Part shown: piece after piece, positions 60,481-64,000 of the stretch
How positions within the stretch are numbered: position 1 is the stretch's first letter
Layout of the letters: every line of letters begins with the position of its first letter
NCBI GenBank assembly: GCA_018907035.1
Contig: JACCIC010000001.1
Coordinates: 4,880,001-4,944,000 of the forward strand
DNA length: 64,000 bases
From: Sycobia sp. Sy_11
Taxonomy: Eukaryota; Arthropoda; Insecta; Hymenoptera; Epichrysomallidae
Direction of reading: 5' to 3'
Notes under the pieces: model-generated
What the model was told of the DNA's origin: nothing
Seen by the model: only the letters and a program-made list of their open reading frames with translations
Databases searched by the model: none
Made by a program: the position numbers and the translations under genes

Positions 60481-62414
60481 GGGATAGTGAAGGTGTGAAG
60501 GGGATTTTTTCTAATTTTTTTCATAACGACAAAATTATTCTTTATTTCTGTTGTAAAAATTAGTTAACCGTTGCAATTTTATATATTATTATTTGAAACA
60601 TATATATTAACCGTTGAAATTATATAAATACTTGAGATTATAGCTTCTTACTGTCTAGGCAACGAAATCTCACGATATAGTTATAAACAACTGTCTAAAT
60701 CATTAAATTAAAATAATTTTTTTAGAAGATTTTCATAACAATTGTATAAAATAGGAATTTCTTATAATGATCGTCTAGCCTCGAATTTTAAACAACGATT
60801 AGATTGAATCACACGGAATTTAATGGTTATTTGAATATATAATAAATTTATAACTCGTATTGTAAGCATTGGATATGTCTTACAAGATAATCTAAAATAC
60901 TACTAACTATGCATGCTCGTTAGATTTACTTAAACAAATGGAAAATCAAAATAATTTTCTATAAAATAAGATTTGATATTAAAATTTAGCAAATTATATT
61001 CGAGTATGATTTTTAAAAATCGTCAGTGAAAGAGGATCTCCAATTTCGATTTCGATATATAGAGTTTTCGATAGATAGAGCGTGAATCATTCCAATACCA
61101 AGTCTATTGGACGGAGAATTATATAAAAATTACAGGTACATTGTTTCTTCTATCATACTATCGAGCATATCATATAAAAAATAATTGCAGACAAAAATTG
61201 TCCCACATTATCTGGAGAATCGACATATATACAAGGTGTCTAAAAAGCATCGAAACAAGCTTGCATTGTCTTGAAAAATTGTCCTTATAGATACATAATT
61301 TTATTTCATGCAATTTTGAACGTAAAACCTACCACTGTAGTTTATTCATTAAGTTGACGATACGAATATAATTAAATTTTTTTTTTCACGAATATCATAA
61401 ATTCTTCATTTACCTCTTTTCGCGACAATTAAATTCAATATCTTCATTTTGTAATTAGTTCAAATGAAATGTTTTGTAATCGTATAAACTTCAAATATTT
61501 TATAATTAAAAAATTCTTAACTACTGCATCGCAAGGAGTAACTGTGCCACATCATATATCTGTCAAAGCACATTCGAAACTTTCAACTCGAAAATAATAC
61601 AAAAGAAAATTATAATTCAAACACTTAATGATAATGCTCAACTGTAGTATGTCTGTTGAATCAGTTATTATTAAGCAAATAACTAATATCGCTGTCAACT
61701 CACTACTTTCATACTACGCGATGCCCAAATTAAGCAAGCGTTTGCTCGTTGTGAACATTGTCCGTGCTGCTGATGTCGCACTGGCATTGCTCGCATACAG
61801 TGTCGGATTAAGAGAGGAGTGTTTGGTTATGCTAATGCACCGAGGCCCCCCATACTCTTAAACGATGTACTACCAAGAAAGCTCGAAAAAAATGTCAGTC
61901 ATCAATAAAAACTTCTATTAAAGTAAGTACAATGTAAAATATTTTCAGACGATTTCGACAATTCATTTGTAAAAATTGGATCCTCGAAGTGGAAATAAAT
62001 TGATGAACTGATTTACATACATGAAAATAATAAAGAGCACGATCACTATATGATGATCTTGATTATAAATTAGACAGTTCTCGTACCGATGCGGAAGCAC
62101 TTGGCGTAGGATAGGAATTGATGCAAAGTATTAGACTACGAGTACAATCTTGAAGACCGTCGTTGCAGTGATCCGTTTCTTAACAGTACGAGGATGATAT
62201 TCCTGTTCAATGGTCAATATTTTATAATCTTAGAGCTGATTCCTAAGTTTAATCCTATATACTACAACTTCCTAAAAGTTACTGATCAAAGAGTCACTAA
62301 TTCAATGATTAAAAATGTTTTGGCACATATAAGTACTGAAATAAATTAAGAGAAAATTTCTGTTTTATTCTTAATTCTTCACTTAACAATAAATTGTACT
62401 TACGTCAACTGTTA
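60481..62414. other. AT-rich sequence, no gene supported
   Basis: At 61228 TACAAGGTGTCTAAAAAGCA resembles the outer end of the MITEs at 33.7-35.6 kb, but no partner end is found. The frame 61628-61861 (+) has no recognisable motif. Confidence 0.45.
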
Positions 62415-62660
62415 TGAATTATTTTAATAAATATTTTTATCGATTTTACAGTCTTTATACGATAATATCGTATAATAATAAAATGACATGGAAATGGACT
62501 ATATATAATAATAATAAAATGAAATGGAAATTGCTACTAAAAAATAAAATAAAATAATCTACATTGATGTTAGTATAAGACAACCTGACTGCCCCCACCA
62601 CCTTAAATTTAAATTTACCATTTAATATGCGACGTTTCAAACCGCTCACTTTCATCTTTA
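62415..62660 (-). mobile_element. Penelope family A 3' end, left member of an inverted pair
   Basis: From outside in: AATAAATATTTTTATCG with TTTTACAGTCTTTATA (the terminus), an A/T-rich stretch, ACAACCTGACTGCCCCCACC, and GCGACGTTTCAAACCGCT. It is the reverse of the neighbouring copy. Confidence 0.8.
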
Positions 62661-62699
62661 AGAACTGAACTGGTTGCTAGTAGAATAAAAATAAAAATA

Positions 62700-62905
62700 A
62701 CATTGTTAGAACAGGAGGGGTTCGAAACGTCGGACATTAAAGATAAATTTAAATTTAAGGTGGCGGGGCAGACAGGTTGTCCTTTACTAACATAGAACAT
62801 AGATTATTTTATGATAATTCTGTGATTATAAACAAGGACAGTCTGACTGTCCTTGTATTATTGTATATTATTGAATGTAAGATCGATAAAAAATATTTCT
62901 TAATA
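62700..62905 (+). mobile_element. Penelope family A 3' end, right member of an inverted pair
   Basis: GGGGTTCGAAACGTCGGACA, GGTGGCGGGGCAGACAGGTT, GGACAGTCTGACTGTCC (a perfect palindrome around a central T) and the terminus GTAAGATCGATAAAAAATAT. Lies about 40 bp from its inverted partner. Confidence 0.8.
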
Positions 62906-64000
62906 TACCTAACATGTCACATGTTGTTCCATTATCGATTGTTTTTCATTACTATCTACAGACGAGCACGTGTATGAGCGCTTTTGGAATTGACATAAAA
63001 GTCAGTATGATAAACTTACTGAATCAATTGAATCGTTTACTTTTACTCTGGCACGGTATGCTGAACAACATTTTCATGAAATTAAAATCGCACTCGGTGC
63101 TGGGGCTTCCCAGAAATTACGCGTGCTCCTTACATCGTTCGGGCAGTCGATCAGGTATCCTATTATAAGTACGAGCACCGTCGATAAATAATTTCGGGGC
63201 GAGAGTCGTGGCCTCGTTTTTATCCTCCCAGTGTATACAGGCTCAAGGGCACTGGACGATAGATGTATTCTCGGACCGTGCCGCCTTGTGTATCGTTCGT
63301 GTAAAATTGGAGTCGCGTGAACGAGTTGCCGCGTCCGATACACAGCGCTGTGCATATGAGATCCTATTAGTCGATTACGATTGCGTGTTGGAATGACTTC
63401 TGTACACGATATACCAGTCTATGCCTCCTTGGCGAATATTCGACCGTATCTATATAGAATCACGACGATTTTACTGCTAGTCTTTGGTGAGCGATCAAAA
63501 ACCGCGTAAGGAACACTAGTGACATTATACGTTAATAAAATAAACTACAGCACATATTAAAGTTATTTAAATCAATCCTAATATTCTATAATATATAAGA
63601 ATTAGGAGAAAGACAGCAGTTTCGTTTAAGGAGAAATTGTTTGCAGAAGTAGCAGGTGAGCAATGACGTTTAAACGGAAGCGTTGAAGCGTAATTAAATT
63701 TCATACTACAAAAAAGAGATAGGCATAATAGTATTGGAAGCAGTTATGCAAACAAAATATAGGGAAAAATCTGTTCCCTTGGGTCCAACTGGGTGAATCA
63801 ATAAGGAAATGTAGTTTAATAATTATCTTATTATCTGAAAGACTGAAATGTTCTTTTCTTACTCTTTTTCTCTGTTTTTTTTTTAACAAAAAATAAAAAA
63901 TTTTTGACACCTGCTATTTGTTGCAGATATCGTAAGGTTGTAATGCTACTTTTATATTGCAAATAGACTTATTTGTATTGTATTGATCACTATGTAAAAC
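62906..64000. other. mixed sequence with a GC-elevated patch, no gene supported
   Basis: 63170-63420 is balanced, CpG-containing and open on both strands without a domain; possible conserved non-coding DNA. The remainder to the window edge is AT-rich with nothing recognised. Confidence 0.4.

Noticed and set aside
61228..61290. Further MITE with CAAGGTGT end
   Set aside because: Only one end found; no inverted partner or second TA within a plausible distance.
61628..61861. 77-codon frame with a hydrophobic segment
   Set aside because: No start context, homology or splice evidence; flanks are AT-rich.

Overview
The window is eukaryotic, non-coding-dominated DNA, most likely from an insect genome and plausibly a hymenopteran such as an ant. 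The reasons are the strongly AT-rich background, the many long (TA)n tracts, short GC-rich islands with abundant CpG, introns with GT/GC donors, and the transposon set: mariner, Penelope-like, BEL/Pao, Copia and I-clade elements. The species call is an inference. There are no bacterial-style operons, no CRISPR array and no intact transposon gene.

Host genes: only two short stretches look like host coding exons, both on the + strand, both following a GC-rich CpG island, and both ending in phase 1 at a splice-donor-like sequence. One (11456-11549) starts MGTDRG. The other (36164-36260) encodes a clear signal peptide and ends at what looks like a GC-AG type donor. No downstream exon is recognisable for either, so their introns would run for many kilobases. 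Neither gene can be named. Several other GC-elevated, non-repetitive tracts (22.7-23.4, 26.9-27.4, 29.0-29.6, 30.9-31.4, 39.3-39.5, 46.1-46.3, 48.0, 49.1, 50.5-51.0, 54.3-55.1, 59.7-60.5 and 63.2-63.4 kb) are candidates for conserved regulatory DNA.

Mobile DNA, left to right: a hAT-type BED zinc-finger remnant (0.45-0.7 kb); an LTR-like block (1.8-2.5 kb); a foldback-like array of 60-bp repeats (3.1-3.5 kb, with a relative at 10.3 kb); a 5'-truncated I-clade non-LTR retrotransposon with a 12-bp target-site duplication and a (TAA)n tail (4.0-5.5 kb); a Penelope-like GIY-YIG remnant (6.0-6.9 kb); three mariners with paired terminal inverted repeats (7.1-8.2, 12.9-14.0, 18.7-19.4 kb); a Penelope fragment inside inverted BEL/Pao integrase fragments (14.5-16.2 kb); a non-LTR reverse transcriptase tail (21.1-21.6 kb); a Penelope 3' end (24.2-24.5 kb); a run of TA-flanked MITEs (33.7-35.6 kb); two copies of another MITE-like repeat (37.6 and 52.0-53.2 kb); a Copia gag fragment with a probable LTR (40.7-41.7 kb); a 148-bp palindrome made of two Penelope-type ends (42.6-42.8 kb); a degenerate tRNA-derived repeat (52.6 kb); and further Penelope copies at 59.2-59.6 kb and, as an inverted pair, at 62.4-62.9 kb.

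I see no undescribed multi-gene system. The most unusual signals are structural: Penelope-type 3' ends found repeatedly as head-to-head inverted pairs, the direct-then-inverted 60-bp repeat array, the tightly packed TA-flanked MITEs next to a promoter island, and the GC splice donor on the signal-peptide exon.
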